Made by a program: the position numbers and the translations under genes. Below, in pieces: positions 27,370 to 36,865 of a DNA stretch of 64,000 nt (its first letter is position 1; each line of letters opens with the position of its first letter). Source of the DNA: BM003 sp963699835 (GTDB lineage: Bacteria; Pseudomonadota; Gammaproteobacteria; Steroidobacterales; BM003); the NCBI GenBank assembly GCA_963699835.1, contig CAVOVJ010000003.1:186001-250000 (forward strand), given 5' to 3'. The notes under the pieces are model-generated. The model saw only the letters and a list, made by a program, of their open reading frames with translations. It had not been told where the DNA came from and made no database searches.

Positions 27370-29034
27370 ATGAGGATGGAGCAAACGGTCACGGCGCGTC
27401 ATGCGCCGTGGCTGCGCCACAATACCCATCATCGTGTGTTTTGGCTGCTGGTCGCTATAGTCATCGCGACGCCGGTCAGCATCGTCCTGTTGCAGATCGG
27501 GTCGGCGGCGCTGGCGCCGCGAACGTATGTCTGGGCCCATCTGGCTGAGTTCGTTCTGCCGCGGGTGATCGGGAATACGGTGTGGCTGGTCGTCGCCGTT
27601 ACGCTGTGTGCGGCGACGCTCGGAACCGTGCTTGCATGGCTCACCGCGGTTTGCGAATTTCCCGGGCGCAGGTTTTTGGCCTGGGCATTGCTATTGCCGC
27701 TCGCGATACCGGGTTATGTGCTGGCCTTTGTTCTGGTCGGGATGTTCGAGTACTCCGGGACCGGTGCAGACATTTGTGCGCGAGATTGTCGGCGCCGATC
27801 TGGCGACGCCGGCCATTCGCAGTCGCGGCGGCGTGATACTGGTACTGACGTTGTGTCTTTACCCCTATGTTTATTTGATTGCACGCAATGCATTTCAGAC
27901 TCAGGGCATGCGCGCGCTGGAAATTGGCCAGTCAATGGGGCTCAGTATCAGACGCGGGTTTTTTCGTATCGCGTTGCCGTTGGCGCGGCCGTGGATCGCT
28001 GGCGGTGCATTGCTGGTCGCGATGGAGACGCTGGCTGATTTCGGTACCGTTTCGGTATTCAATTACGATACCTTTACCACTGCCATATACCAGGCATGGT
28101 TCGGATTATTTTCTCTCGAGTCTGCCATGCAGCTGGCATCGATTCTGGTGCTGTTCGTTTTCGTCATCGTGGTACTGGAGCAACGGCTCCGTGCCCGCGC
28201 GGATTTCGCTGCGACGGGTTCGCAGGGGACCGGACTTGGCCGTCTGCGGCTTGCCCGGGATCGGCATACGCGGCGAGTTTGTTCGGTTTCACCGTTCTCG
28301 CGCTGGGTTTCGTGATCCCGTTTGTTCAGCTGATCGTATGGTCGTTTAGCAATGGCCCGGTGCTCGATGCGCGCTTTCTCCGCTACGTGTGGCAGACGCT
28401 TGCCGTGGCCTCGCTCGGGGCGCTTCTGACCACTGTGGTGGCGGTGCTGCTCGCCTATGCAGTGCGAAATCGCGGCGGTCTGACGCGGTGGCTGGCGCGC
28501 TGGGCCACCCTGGGGTACGCGTTGCCGGGCACCGTGCTCGCGGTTGGAGTGTTTGCGCCGATCGTTACGCTTAACAATGCGGTGCAGGAAATGCTGGTCC
28601 GGGCGATCGGGCCGGACGCACCGCAGATTCTCCTGCAAAGTACGCTGGTCGCGATGCTACTCGCCTACCTGATCCGGTTTCTCGCGGTGGCGCACAGCCC
28701 GGTCGAGAGCAATCTGTTGCGAATTACCCGCAGCCTCGACGAGAGTTCGCAAATACTTGGTGTTGGCGGTTTGCAGATGTTGCGCCGGGTTCATCTGCCT
28801 ATTCTGCGCGGTGGCGTGCTGGCGGCATTTACGCTGACTTTCGTCGATATCATGAAAGAAATGCCGATCACTCTGATGACCCGGCCGTTCGGCTGGGAGA
28901 CGCTCGCAGTCCGCGTGTTCGAAATGACCTCGGAAGGGGAGTGGGCGCGGGCGGCGGCACCTGCGGTGGCGATTGTTCTGGTTGGACTTATTCCGGTCAT
29001 AACGCTGACTCGAGGTGCCAGCAATGTGGATTGA
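27370..29034 (+). CDS. fbpB: Ferric iron ABC transporter permease (FbpB-like), two frameshifts
   Basis: About 555-residue two-module inner-membrane permease with many hydrophobic segments and two copies of the ABC permease signature region (ALEIGQSMGLSIRRGFFRIALPLARP and QILGVGGLQMLRRVHLPILRGG). The frame breaks near 27754 (one extra C; correction gives FEYSGPVQTFVREIVG) and near 28258 (one G missing; correction gives LARGSAYAASLFGF). With both changes the protein is complete and normal. The 3' end overlaps fbpC. Confidence 0.9.
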
Positions 29035-30136
29035 GCTGCGCGGGGTCAGGCATGAGTATGGGGGTCGTCGTAATCTCGACGGCGTCTCGCTGCGCCTCGA
29101 AAAAGGCGCCGTTGGTTGTCTTGTCGGGCCCAGTGGTGCGGGTAAGACGTCCGTATTGCGCTGCGTTGCCGGATTCGAGGATATCTGTGGCGGAGAGATT
29201 CTGGCCAATGACAAGGTGCTGAGTCGACCCGGGCTGACGGTGGCGCCCGAGCATCGCCAGTTCGGCATGGTATTTCAGGACTATGCTCTGCTGCCTCATC
29301 TCAATGTGCTGGATAACGTCCTTTTCGGCCTGCACGCGCTTGCGCGCTCCGTAAGACGCGCCCGTGCGCTCGAAGTCATCGAGATCGTGGGTCTTGGGGA
29401 TGTCTTGACCAGCTACCCGCGCGAACTGTCGGGGGGACAGCAGCAACGCGTGGCCCTGGCGCGTTCGCTTGCGCCGCGGCCGCGCCTGTTGCTGCTCGAC
29501 GAGCCGTTTTCAAATCTCGATGTCGAATTACGCCAGCACTTATCCGCCGAGGTCCGCGACATTCTCAAGAATCTTGGCATCACGGCACTGATGGTTACCC
29601 ATGATCAGGCCGAGGCGTTCGCGGTGGCCGATCAGGTTGGGGTGTTGCGCGATGGCCGGATCGAGCAGTGGGACACGCCCTACTGTCTTTATCACTCACC
29701 GGCCAGCCGCTTCGTTGCGGAGTTTATAGGCCAGGGTGTTTTTGTCGCGGGACAAATGATTGACCAGGGCCGGGTGCAACTGGAGCTCGGCGAATTGGTC
29801 GGTGAGTTGACCCATGAATTTCCGGTCGGCGCTGATGTGGATGTATTGCTGCGCCCCGATGATATTGTCCACGATCACGAAAGCACGTTCCGGGCCGAGG
29901 TATGTGGTAAGTCGTTTCGTGGCTCCGATATTCTCTATTCGCTGTGTCTGCCGAGCGGTGACCATGTCCTGGCGGCGGTGCCGAGCCACCACGACCACCT
30001 GGTCGGCGAGCATATCGGGATCAGGCTGCAGGCTGATCATGTCGTGGTCTTCCCGAAACCGGCGGGTAGCGGCGAGGCCGCCGTAGTCCAACGCCGGAAC
30101 AGCGAAATCGTAATCAAGCGGGGTGTTACAGCCTGA
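29024..30136 (+). CDS. fbpC: Ferric iron ABC transporter ATP-binding protein (FbpC-like)
   Basis: 370 residues. Walker A GPSGAGKTS, Q-loop in FQDYALLPHL, signature LSGGQQQRVALA, Walker B LLLLDEPFSN and switch His in VTHDQAEA are all present, followed by a TOBE-like C-terminal domain. ATG 29024 has GAGG just upstream and overlaps the end of fbpB by 11 bases, so it is translationally coupled. Powers Fe3+ import. Confidence 0.94.
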   Translation: MWIELRGVRHEYGGRRNLDGVSLRLEKGAVGCLVGPSGAGKTSVLRCVAGFEDICGGEILANDKVLSRPGLTVAPEHRQFGMVFQDYALLPHLNVLDNVLFGLHALARSVRRARALEVIEIVGLGDVLTSYPRELSGGQQQRVALARSLAPRPRLLLLDEPFSNLDVELRQHLSAEVRDILKNLGITALMVTHDQAEAFAVADQVGVLRDGRIEQWDTPYCLYHSPASRFVAEFIGQGVFVAGQMIDQGRVQLELGELVGELTHEFPVGADVDVLLRPDDIVHDHESTFRAEVCGKSFRGSDILYSLCLPSGDHVLAAVPSHHDHLVGEHIGIRLQADHVVVFPKPAGSGEAAVVQRRNSEIVIKRGVTA

Positions 30137-30339
30137 ACATGCTCCGCCCCGATCCTCGGGCATGGCGGCAGCACCCGCGTTAGCGGTGCCGGCAAGCCCG
30201 GTGCCAATGCGAGAACCCAGCCCCGGCGCTCAGCGGAAACGGGCGTGGCATTCGAGGACGAGAGCAACGTTGCCAGACTCCATTTGCTCTTGTTGACCCA
30301 AAGTTGGTTATGATTGAATAGACCAGAACGCGAGTTGCC

Positions 30340-30921
30340 ATGACTGACTGTATAGACAAACAGGGTTTCAGAGCCAATGTCGGGATCATTCTTCTGAATG
30401 ATCAAGGCTCTGTCTTCTGGGCAGGCCGCGCTGGGCGGCCCGGCTGGCAGTTCCCGCAGGGCGGCATCCTTCCCGGTGAATCCCCCGAACAAGCTATGTT
30501 TCGGGAACTCGATGAGGAAATCGGACTCGCCACACAAGACGTAAATGTGGTCGGCGCGACGCGCCGCTGGCTTCGCTATAGGCTGCCGAAGAAATTTGTC
30601 CGCCGCAATAGCGAGCCTCTGTGCATCGGGCAGAAACAGATCTGGTTCCTGTTGCGAATGGTCGGTGGAGAAGGTCGGGTGCGATTCGACGCGACGGACA
30701 AGCCGGAATTCGATCGTTGGCGCTGGGTGGACTACTGGCAGCCCGCGCGCGACGTCATCTACTTCAAGCGGCGGGTGTACGCCAGAGCGCTGAACGAATT
30801 GCGGGTGCTGGCGTTTCCGGACGGCGCGCCGCCAAAACCCGTTTTTGTTAAACGTAACCTGGTGCAGCACAGGCGTGGCCGACGCCGCAACGCCGGGGTG
30901 CAGAGTCACCACCCCGCCTGA
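30340..30921 (+). CDS. rppH: RNA pyrophosphohydrolase RppH
   Basis: 193 residues. Nudix box GGILPGESPEQAMFRELDEE is intact, with RANVGIILLN at the N terminus and GWQFPQGG in front, exactly as in RppH (NudH). It removes pyrophosphate from the 5' end of mRNA and triggers decay. The C terminus carries a basic tail (RHRRGRRR-like). The 200 bases upstream of it hold no gene; a TATGAT at 30309 may be the -10 box. Confidence 0.95.
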   Translation: MTDCIDKQGFRANVGIILLNDQGSVFWAGRAGRPGWQFPQGGILPGESPEQAMFRELDEEIGLATQDVNVVGATRRWLRYRLPKKFVRRNSEPLCIGQKQIWFLLRMVGGEGRVRFDATDKPEFDRWRWVDYWQPARDVIYFKRRVYARALNELRVLAFPDGAPPKPVFVKRNLVQHRRGRRRNAGVQSHHPA

Positions 30922-31038
30922 ACGCTTTTACCGGCCATCTGATCCCCGCGAACACAGCCTCCGGCGCGCAGCTGGCGGCTACCCTCATGCGGCGGTTTTT
31001 GCCATACTCGGCTCCGATATTTTTGACTGATCATCCCG

Positions 31039-31764
31039 ATGACCCCAGAAAAGCACAGATTGGTGCTAAAACGCGAACGACCCGGAAGGACTCGGCTGGT
31101 TATCGGCATGGTTGCGATGGCCGTCGTGCTGGGTGGGTACGGTATGTACCAGCTGGGTCTTGCGCGTGGTGGATTCGAGGACGGTGTGGTCAGGTCGGGC
31201 GAGACCGACCTTGTGCGCGAAAACCGCAGACTCGCCGGGGACAATCGTGCGCTAAAGCAAAAAGTGGCGAGACTCGAGACCGATTACAAGGTGGATCGGC
31301 AGGCTTTTGACCAGATCGAGGCACAACTCGGTGACCTTCAGGCCCGCATTATGGACCAGGAAGAAGATCTGGCCTTCTATAAGAGTATTGTGGCGCCCGA
31401 GGATGGGGCCGTTGGCCTACGCGTGCAGAATCTCGAGGTCCTGAACAGTACCGATCCCCGGTCTTTTCGCGTGGAGTGGGTGCTGATTCAGGCAAAACAG
31501 CATGATCGACGAGTATCCGGTGTTGTAAACTTTTCGGTCGAAGGCACCCAGGCAGGGCGATCCGTGACCTTTCCGCTGGCCGATCTGGATGCTTCTGCAG
31601 AGGGTGATGGCACAGTGCCGTTTTCCTTCCGCTACTTTCAGGAATTCGAATACGAGCTGACTTTTCCGGCCGATTTCGTTCCTGAGAAAATTCATCTGGA
31701 GGTGCGTCCTACCGGGCGGTCGGCGCGAACACTCCGGGACAGTTTCGATTGGCTGCCGGGCTGA
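31039..31764 (+). CDS. DUF6776-like membrane-anchored coiled-coil protein
   Basis: 241 residues. One transmembrane segment at about 22-40 (VIGMVAMAVVLGGYGMYQL), then a coiled coil (about 55-110, ENRRLAGDNRALKQKVARLE) and a beta-rich C-terminal domain. This kind of protein is commonly found just upstream of bactofilin and erpA in gammaproteobacteria; function unknown, possibly an envelope partner of bactofilin. Confidence 0.75.
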   Translation: MTPEKHRLVLKRERPGRTRLVIGMVAMAVVLGGYGMYQLGLARGGFEDGVVRSGETDLVRENRRLAGDNRALKQKVARLETDYKVDRQAFDQIEAQLGDLQARIMDQEEDLAFYKSIVAPEDGAVGLRVQNLEVLNSTDPRSFRVEWVLIQAKQHDRRVSGVVNFSVEGTQAGRSVTFPLADLDASAEGDGTVPFSFRYFQEFEYELTFPADFVPEKIHLEVRPTGRSARTLRDSFDWLPG

Positions 31765-31788
31765 ACCCGGCGGCGCCAGGAGGAAATG

Positions 31789-32170
31789 ATGGTAGGTCGC
31801 GCAAGAAAGCGAAAAAAAATGACTATCGAGAGCCTGGTCGGCAGCCAGACTGCGATCTCGGGCAACATCGGTTTTCTCGGCGGGCTGCATGTTGATGGTT
31901 ATGTGAAGGGAGACGTCGAGGCCGAGCCGGGCACCGACTCGATGCTGAGTATCAGCGAGGGCGGCACGGTCGAGGGCAATGTGACCGTCCCCAATGTGTT
32001 TCTGAAAGGCACCGTCAAAGGCGATGTGACGACGAGCAACCGGGTAGAACTCGGTCCGACCGCAAAGGTAATCGGCAACGTCTATTACAATCTGATAGAA
32101 ATGGCTATCGGAGCGGAGATAAACGGCAAGCTTATCCATCGTGAGCCCGACGCGCCGGCCTTGGCGCTGA
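31789..32170 (+). CDS. Bactofilin (polymer-forming cytoskeletal protein), reads into erpA as given
   Basis: About 126-residue bactofilin with the repeating beta-helix pattern (ISGNIGFLGGLHVDGYVKGDV, GTVEGNVTVPNVFLKGTVKGDV, VIGNVYYNLIEM). It should polymerise into cytoskeletal filaments that organise cell-wall enzymes. AGGAGG at 31778 fits ATG 31789 best. As given the frame continues through 45 poorly structured residues into ErpA. Removing one base near 32160 exposes a TGA at 32168-32170, so I treat the fusion as a likely artefact. Confidence 0.82.
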
Positions 32171-32280
32171 CGATGCGACAAGCCATGGCGACGACAATGA
32201 GTCCGATGCAGCACCTTTTTTGGGCCGACAACCGGGCTGAACCGGTAATCACCCCGGCTAACGCGACAACAGGTATCATG

Positions 32281-32646
32281 ATGGACATGGAAACACAGGA
32301 ATATCCAACACAGATGCCAGCACCGCTGGTGTTTACAGACGCGGCCGCGAAGAAGGTCGGGGAACTGATCGACGAAGAAGGCAACCCGGAGTTGAAGTTG
32401 CGAGTCTATGTCTCGGGCGGCGGTTGCTCGGGTTTCCAATACGGTTTCACCTTCGATGAGGCTGTCGAAAGCGGCGATTTCGAGGTCGAGAACGGTGGTG
32501 TTACGCTGCTGATCGACCCTATGAGCATCCAGTATCTGACCGGGGCGGAGATCGATTACAAGGAAGATCTTCAGGGTGCGCAGTTCGTTATCCGCAATCC
32601 CAATGCGACGACCACCTGCGGCTGCGGTTCGTCCTTCTCCGTTTGA
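32281..32646 (+). CDS. erpA: Iron-sulfur cluster insertion protein ErpA
   Basis: About 121-residue A-type carrier that inserts iron-sulfur clusters into apoproteins. The three conserved cysteines are present: GGGCSGFQYGF and the C-terminal TTCGCGSSF. ATG codons at 32278, 32281 and 32287 all precede the conserved start of homology (PAPLVFTDAAAKKV). Cytoplasmic. ErpA next to bactofilin and anmK is a frequent gammaproteobacterial order. Confidence 0.92.
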   Translation: MDMETQEYPTQMPAPLVFTDAAAKKVGELIDEEGNPELKLRVYVSGGGCSGFQYGFTFDEAVESGDFEVENGGVTLLIDPMSIQYLTGAEIDYKEDLQGAQFVIRNPNATTTCGCGSSFSV

Positions 32647-32701
32647 CCGGCGCCGGCCGCGGCGTCGCGCCGCCGAAGGGGCATTGAGGTAGTCCAGCGA
32701 C

Positions 32702-34192
32702 ATGCCTGATTCGCCGGAGATCATCGCAGCTGTCGATCTGGGCTCAAACAGCTTTCACATGGTCGTTGCGCGTAATCAGCGCGGCAATCTCGCCATTATC
32801 GATCGGTTGCGCGAAATGGTGAGGCTAGCCGGCGGCCTCGACGATGAGGGCAATCTTTCCGAAGAGGCGCAGCAGCGCGCCCTCGAGTGTCTCGCCAGGT
32901 TCGGCCAGCGCCTCGTCGATTTCCAGGCCCACAATGTCCGTGCCGTTGGTACCAATACGTTGCGCCGAGCTCGTAATCGACGCGACTTCCTGGCTGAAGC
33001 GGAGAGTGCGCTCGGTTTTCCGATCGAGGTCGTCGCTGGAGTCGAGGAGGCACGGCTGGTTTACCTCGGCGCGTTACACACGTTGCCGGCGCAGGGCCAA
33101 CGCAGGCTCGTCGTCGATATTGGTGGTGGCTCGACCGAGCTGGTCGTCGGCGAGGGCGTAGAGCCGCTCGCACTCGAGAGCCTGTACATGGGTTGCGTCG
33201 GCATGAGCCAGCAGTTTTTCTCCGACGGCCGCATCAATGCCAAGAACATGGATGCAGCCCGCATGTACGCGCGGCTCGAATTGCGGCCGGTCAAGGCGTC
33301 TTTTCGCAGTCTGGGCTGGTCGGTCGCGATTGGAACTTCCGGCACAATTCGCACCGTGCAGGAAGTGCAGCGGCAGATGAGCGGCGAACCGCACATCACG
33401 CGGGATGGACTTAGCGGCATCATCGACGCGCTGACCGGCGCGGGTAAGATCAAAAAACTCTCGTTGCCGGGGCTGTCCGCCGAACGCGCCCCGGTTTTCC
33501 CCGGTGGCGTGGCCATCCTCGCCGAAGTCTTCGAAACACTCAGGCTCGAGAGCATGACGGCAGCCGACGGGGCCCTGCGCGAGGGAATCCTGTTCGATAT
33601 GCTCGGAAGGCTGTCCGACGAGGATGCCAGGGTTCGAACCGTACGCGACATGGAGCGGCGTTATCACGTGGACGGCGATCAGGCGACGCGGGTCGAGGAG
33701 ACCGCGTTGTCGATATTGGACCAGGTAATGGAGGCGTGGTTGCTGAGCAGCGCGCTTGCACGGCAGATGCTCGGCTGGGCCAGCCGTCTTCACGAGATCG
33801 GTCTCGACATTGCTCATGCGCAGTATCACCGCCATGGCGCATATCTGCTCGAGCATGCTGACATGCCGGGTTTTCCCAGCCAGGAGCAGATGTTGCTGGC
33901 GCTGCTTGTGCTGAATCACCGGCGCAAGCTTGCGCTCGGGGCGATCGCCGGGATTGCCGTTGGGTGGCAACAAAAATGCGTGAAACTGATCGTGATCCTG
34001 AGACTGGCGGTCCTACTCAACCGCACCCGGGCACCGGCGTTTCTGCCGGCTTTTCAGCTGGTGCCTGGCACTGATGCGCTCGAGATTCGTTTTCCGCCCG
34101 GCTGGCTGTCGGAACATCCCTTGACCCGCGCCGATCTGCAACGGGAAGTCGGGTATCTGCGAACTGCCGGGATTGACCTGGTCTACAGCTGA
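32702..34192 (+). CDS. ppx: Exopolyphosphatase / guanosine pentaphosphatase (Ppx/GppA)
   Basis: 496 residues of the ASKHA fold. Motifs: AAVDLGSNSFHMVVA, VGTNTLRRARN, VDIGGGSTELVVGEG and GTSGTIRT, with a C-terminal HD-like helical domain. Degrades polyphosphate or pppGpp; Ppx and GppA cannot be told apart from sequence alone here. It ends one base short of the convergent anmK gene. Confidence 0.92.
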   Translation: MPDSPEIIAAVDLGSNSFHMVVARNQRGNLAIIDRLREMVRLAGGLDDEGNLSEEAQQRALECLARFGQRLVDFQAHNVRAVGTNTLRRARNRRDFLAEAESALGFPIEVVAGVEEARLVYLGALHTLPAQGQRRLVVDIGGGSTELVVGEGVEPLALESLYMGCVGMSQQFFSDGRINAKNMDAARMYARLELRPVKASFRSLGWSVAIGTSGTIRTVQEVQRQMSGEPHITRDGLSGIIDALTGAGKIKKLSLPGLSAERAPVFPGGVAILAEVFETLRLESMTAADGALREGILFDMLGRLSDEDARVRTVRDMERRYHVDGDQATRVEETALSILDQVMEAWLLSSALARQMLGWASRLHEIGLDIAHAQYHRHGAYLLEHADMPGFPSQEQMLLALLVLNHRRKLALGAIAGIAVGWQQKCVKLIVILRLAVLLNRTRAPAFLPAFQLVPGTDALEIRFPPGWLSEHPLTRADLQREVGYLRTAGIDLVYS

Positions 34193-34193
34193 A

Positions 34194-35312
34194 TCAGGTC
34201 GACTCGCCGACGAAGATACCGCCAAGAATGCAGGGGCGTCGCGCCCCGGTCACCGCCGGCAGATTTCCCGGTAAACCATGCATGGTGCGCCGCGCGAGCC
34301 AGGCGAATGCGGCGGCTTCCACCCAGTCGGGATCAATACCGTAGGCGGCCGTGCTCTCGGTCACGCAGCCAGGCAATAGTGCCGTAAGGCGTTTCATCAG
34401 CGCAGTGTTGTGTATGCCGCCGCCACACACGAGTATCCGCTTGCAGTCCGCAGCATGGCGCTCGATCGACTCAGCGATACTGCGCGCGGTCAGTTCAAGC
34501 AGGCTTGCCTGAACATCAGCGGGTTCGGGTCGGGTTGTCGCTTCATTCAATGCCGTTTCCAGCCATCGATAGTTGAAATGCTCGCGGCCAGTGCTCTTGG
34601 GCGGAATCCTGCGGAAATAGCGGTCACCGAGCATCTGCGCAACAAGGTCGGACGCAACCGCGCCGGAACTGGCCCACGCGCCGTCACGGTCAAAAGCCTT
34701 TTCCTGTTCGCGCTGTATCAAAATGTCCATAAGGCAATTGCCTGGCCCGGTGTCGAAACCGAATACTGCGCCATCCGCCGGCAGAACGGTGATATTGGCA
34801 ATACCGCCGATGTTCAGTACCACGCGCAGCTCGCCCGGATCATGAAAAGTAGCGGCATGAAATGCCGGGACCAGTGGAGCACCCTGACCGCCGAGCGCAA
34901 TGTCGCGGCGGCGAAAATCGGCGACCGTGGTAATACCGGTCCGGCAGGCAATAATGTTCGGGTCACCTATTTGCAGGCTAAAGGGTGACATGCCTTGCGG
35001 AAAATGGCGGACGGTCTGGCCGTGAGACCCGATAGCACGCACTGCGTCGGCCGGCGTGCCGGCCGCTTCGAGGAGTTTTTTCGTGGCCACAGCGAACAAC
35101 TCGCCCACTTCGGTATCGAGTTCTCCCAGGTCGTCGATATTGATTGTCCCGGGGCTGCGAACCAGGGCCTGGATGTCATTGGCGACGGCCTCGGGGAATA
35201 CCTCGGAATGAGTTGCCAGAATCTGGAACTGTTCACCGTCGATGGCGACCAATGCCGCATCCACCGCATCGACACTGGTCCCTGATATCAGGCCGACATA
35301 GAGTTCCTTCAC
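34194..35312 (-). CDS. anmK: Anhydro-N-acetylmuramic acid kinase
   Basis: 372 residues. Converts anhydroMurNAc to MurNAc-6-phosphate in peptidoglycan recycling, complementing ampD elsewhere in the window. Motifs: LISGTSVDAVDAALV (phosphate-binding), GSHGQTVRHFP, NIGGIANITVL, GFDTGPGNCLMD, and ILVCGGGIHNTALM. Its start overlaps the end of the M23 peptidase gene as ATGA, so both peptidoglycan genes are coupled. Confidence 0.95.
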   Translation of the reverse strand: MKELYVGLISGTSVDAVDAALVAIDGEQFQILATHSEVFPEAVANDIQALVRSPGTINIDDLGELDTEVGELFAVATKKLLEAAGTPADAVRAIGSHGQTVRHFPQGMSPFSLQIGDPNIIACRTGITTVADFRRRDIALGGQGAPLVPAFHAATFHDPGELRVVLNIGGIANITVLPADGAVFGFDTGPGNCLMDILIQREQEKAFDRDGAWASSGAVASDLVAQMLGDRYFRRIPPKSTGREHFNYRWLETALNEATTRPEPADVQASLLELTARSIAESIERHAADCKRILVCGGGIHNTALMKRLTALLPGCVTESTAAYGIDPDWVEAAAFAWLARRTMHGLPGNLPAVTGARRPCILGGIFVGEST

Positions 35313-36760
35313 GGTTTTTCTGCCGGCAGGACAGCGACTTTCTGGCGTTTGACCAGATCGAGTTGACTCAGCAGTTGGCTCGACATCTGCAGAAAATTCT
35401 GACGATATTCCATTGGTATTGGCTCCGCTTCGGGCAGTTTAACGGTGCGCGGGTTGCGGTGGACTCCGTTAACCCGATATTCATAGTGCAGGTGCGCGGC
35501 GGTCACCATACCGGTTGCGCCAACATAGCCAATTGTCTGGCCCTGTCTGACTCGCTTGCCCACCGTGACGGACTTGGCGAACCGCGACATGTGAGCGTAT
35601 AGCGTGGTGATGTTGCCACCGTGCTGAATGATGACGCAGTTGCCATAGCCGCCTTTTTTACCCCGGAAAATGACTTTACCATCGCCGGCCGCCTTGATGA
35701 TCGTGCCCGTCGGTGCCGCATAGTCGACGCCGTTGTGCGGGCGCCGGATCTTCAGCACCGGGTGCAGCCGGCGCGGATTGAAGTTGGAGCTCACACGGGC
35801 GAAATCCACCGGTGCCCGAATAAATGCCTTGCGAACGCTGCGCCCCTCCGGGGTGAAATAATCGCCACGGCCGCCCTCGGTCTCGTAACGAATTGCGCGA
35901 AAGTTCTTGCCATTGTTGACGAATTCGGCCGCAAGAATCTTGCCGTCGCGCAAATACTGGCCGTCCTGCCAGACCTCTTCATACAAAACCAGAAATTCGT
36001 CGTTTTTGCGAATGTCCAGCGCGAAATCGATATCCCAGGCGAATATGCCGGCGAGGTTCATGATCAGCGCGTCCGAGATGCCGGCCTCCTTGCCCGCCTC
36101 GAACAACGAGGTGCTTATCCGGCCAAACGCATGCCGCAGCTCCGTGTTGAGAGGCCGCTCCTCGACGCTCACCGCATAGCTGTCCCCGTCGCGGGAAAGG
36201 ACCAGGGTGCGGGTCTCGTCAATTTCACGGCGCAGACCGATGACCGATGCGCCGTCGAGCCTCAGATCCAGCCGGTCGCCGGGTCGCAGCAGGCGCAGAT
36301 GCTCGCTGGCTTCTTTCAGCCGGAGCATTGCCGCAAGATCGGCGCGATCAAGTCCGTTTTTACCGAATATGCGATCCAGGCTGTCGCCGGACTTGACGGT
36401 TACCGTCAGCGGCCTGCCCGGGCTACTCGCGACCGGGTCCTCGGCCGCGACAAAGGTGGGGGGCAGCGTAGTGGGAGCTGCCACTGGCTCAGGCGCGATC
36501 GGGTCCGCTGATGGGTCGATTGCGACGGCAGTCAGATTCGTGCCGTTGCCCGAGCCTATAGTGACATCGAACGGGTCGAGCTGCGTCGGGTGTACGATCA
36601 GCGTCGTTTCATTTTGCACGGGCCTGAGAATCAGGATCGCGGCCAGTGCTACAAATGGCAGCCCGAGACCGAGCATGAACCAGGGCAGCCTGCTGGATTG
36701 GGATTGTGGATGTCGGACTGGCTTATAATCGTGCCGGATCCGGCTCTTTGCGCGGCTCAA
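35309..36760 (-). CDS. M23 (LytM) peptidoglycan endopeptidase, MepM-like
   Basis: 483 residues. An N-terminal membrane anchor (about 27-45) is followed by an OapA/LysM-like region (TVKSGDSLDRIFGKNGL), and a C-terminal M23 domain. Zinc and catalytic residues are in HNGVDYAAPTGT, TLYAHMSRF and HLHYEYRVNG. It should cut D-Ala-mDAP crosslinks during wall growth. Coupled to anmK; divergent from tyrS with a 105-base gap. Confidence 0.92.
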   Translation of the reverse strand: MSRAKSRIRHDYKPVRHPQSQSSRLPWFMLGLGLPFVALAAILILRPVQNETTLIVHPTQLDPFDVTIGSGNGTNLTAVAIDPSADPIAPEPVAAPTTLPPTFVAAEDPVASSPGRPLTVTVKSGDSLDRIFGKNGLDRADLAAMLRLKEASEHLRLLRPGDRLDLRLDGASVIGLRREIDETRTLVLSRDGDSYAVSVEERPLNTELRHAFGRISTSLFEAGKEAGISDALIMNLAGIFAWDIDFALDIRKNDEFLVLYEEVWQDGQYLRDGKILAAEFVNNGKNFRAIRYETEGGRGDYFTPEGRSVRKAFIRAPVDFARVSSNFNPRRLHPVLKIRRPHNGVDYAAPTGTIIKAAGDGKVIFRGKKGGYGNCVIIQHGGNITTLYAHMSRFAKSVTVGKRVRQGQTIGYVGATGMVTAAHLHYEYRVNGVHRNPRTVKLPEAEPIPMEYRQNFLQMSSQLLSQLDLVKRQKVAVLPAEKP

Positions 36761-36865
36761 TGCGACTTATCCCCGGTTTTGAATGCGCGTAACACTAGCG
36801 TTTGCGGGGGCGGTGGTCAACGCGTCGCAAAACCGCTCTAAATCTGTGGCCAAAGGAACGAGATT

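Noticed and set aside
31417..32724. 435-codon antisense frame over bactofilin and erpA
   Set aside because: No recognisable domain; opposite strand holds conserved genes.
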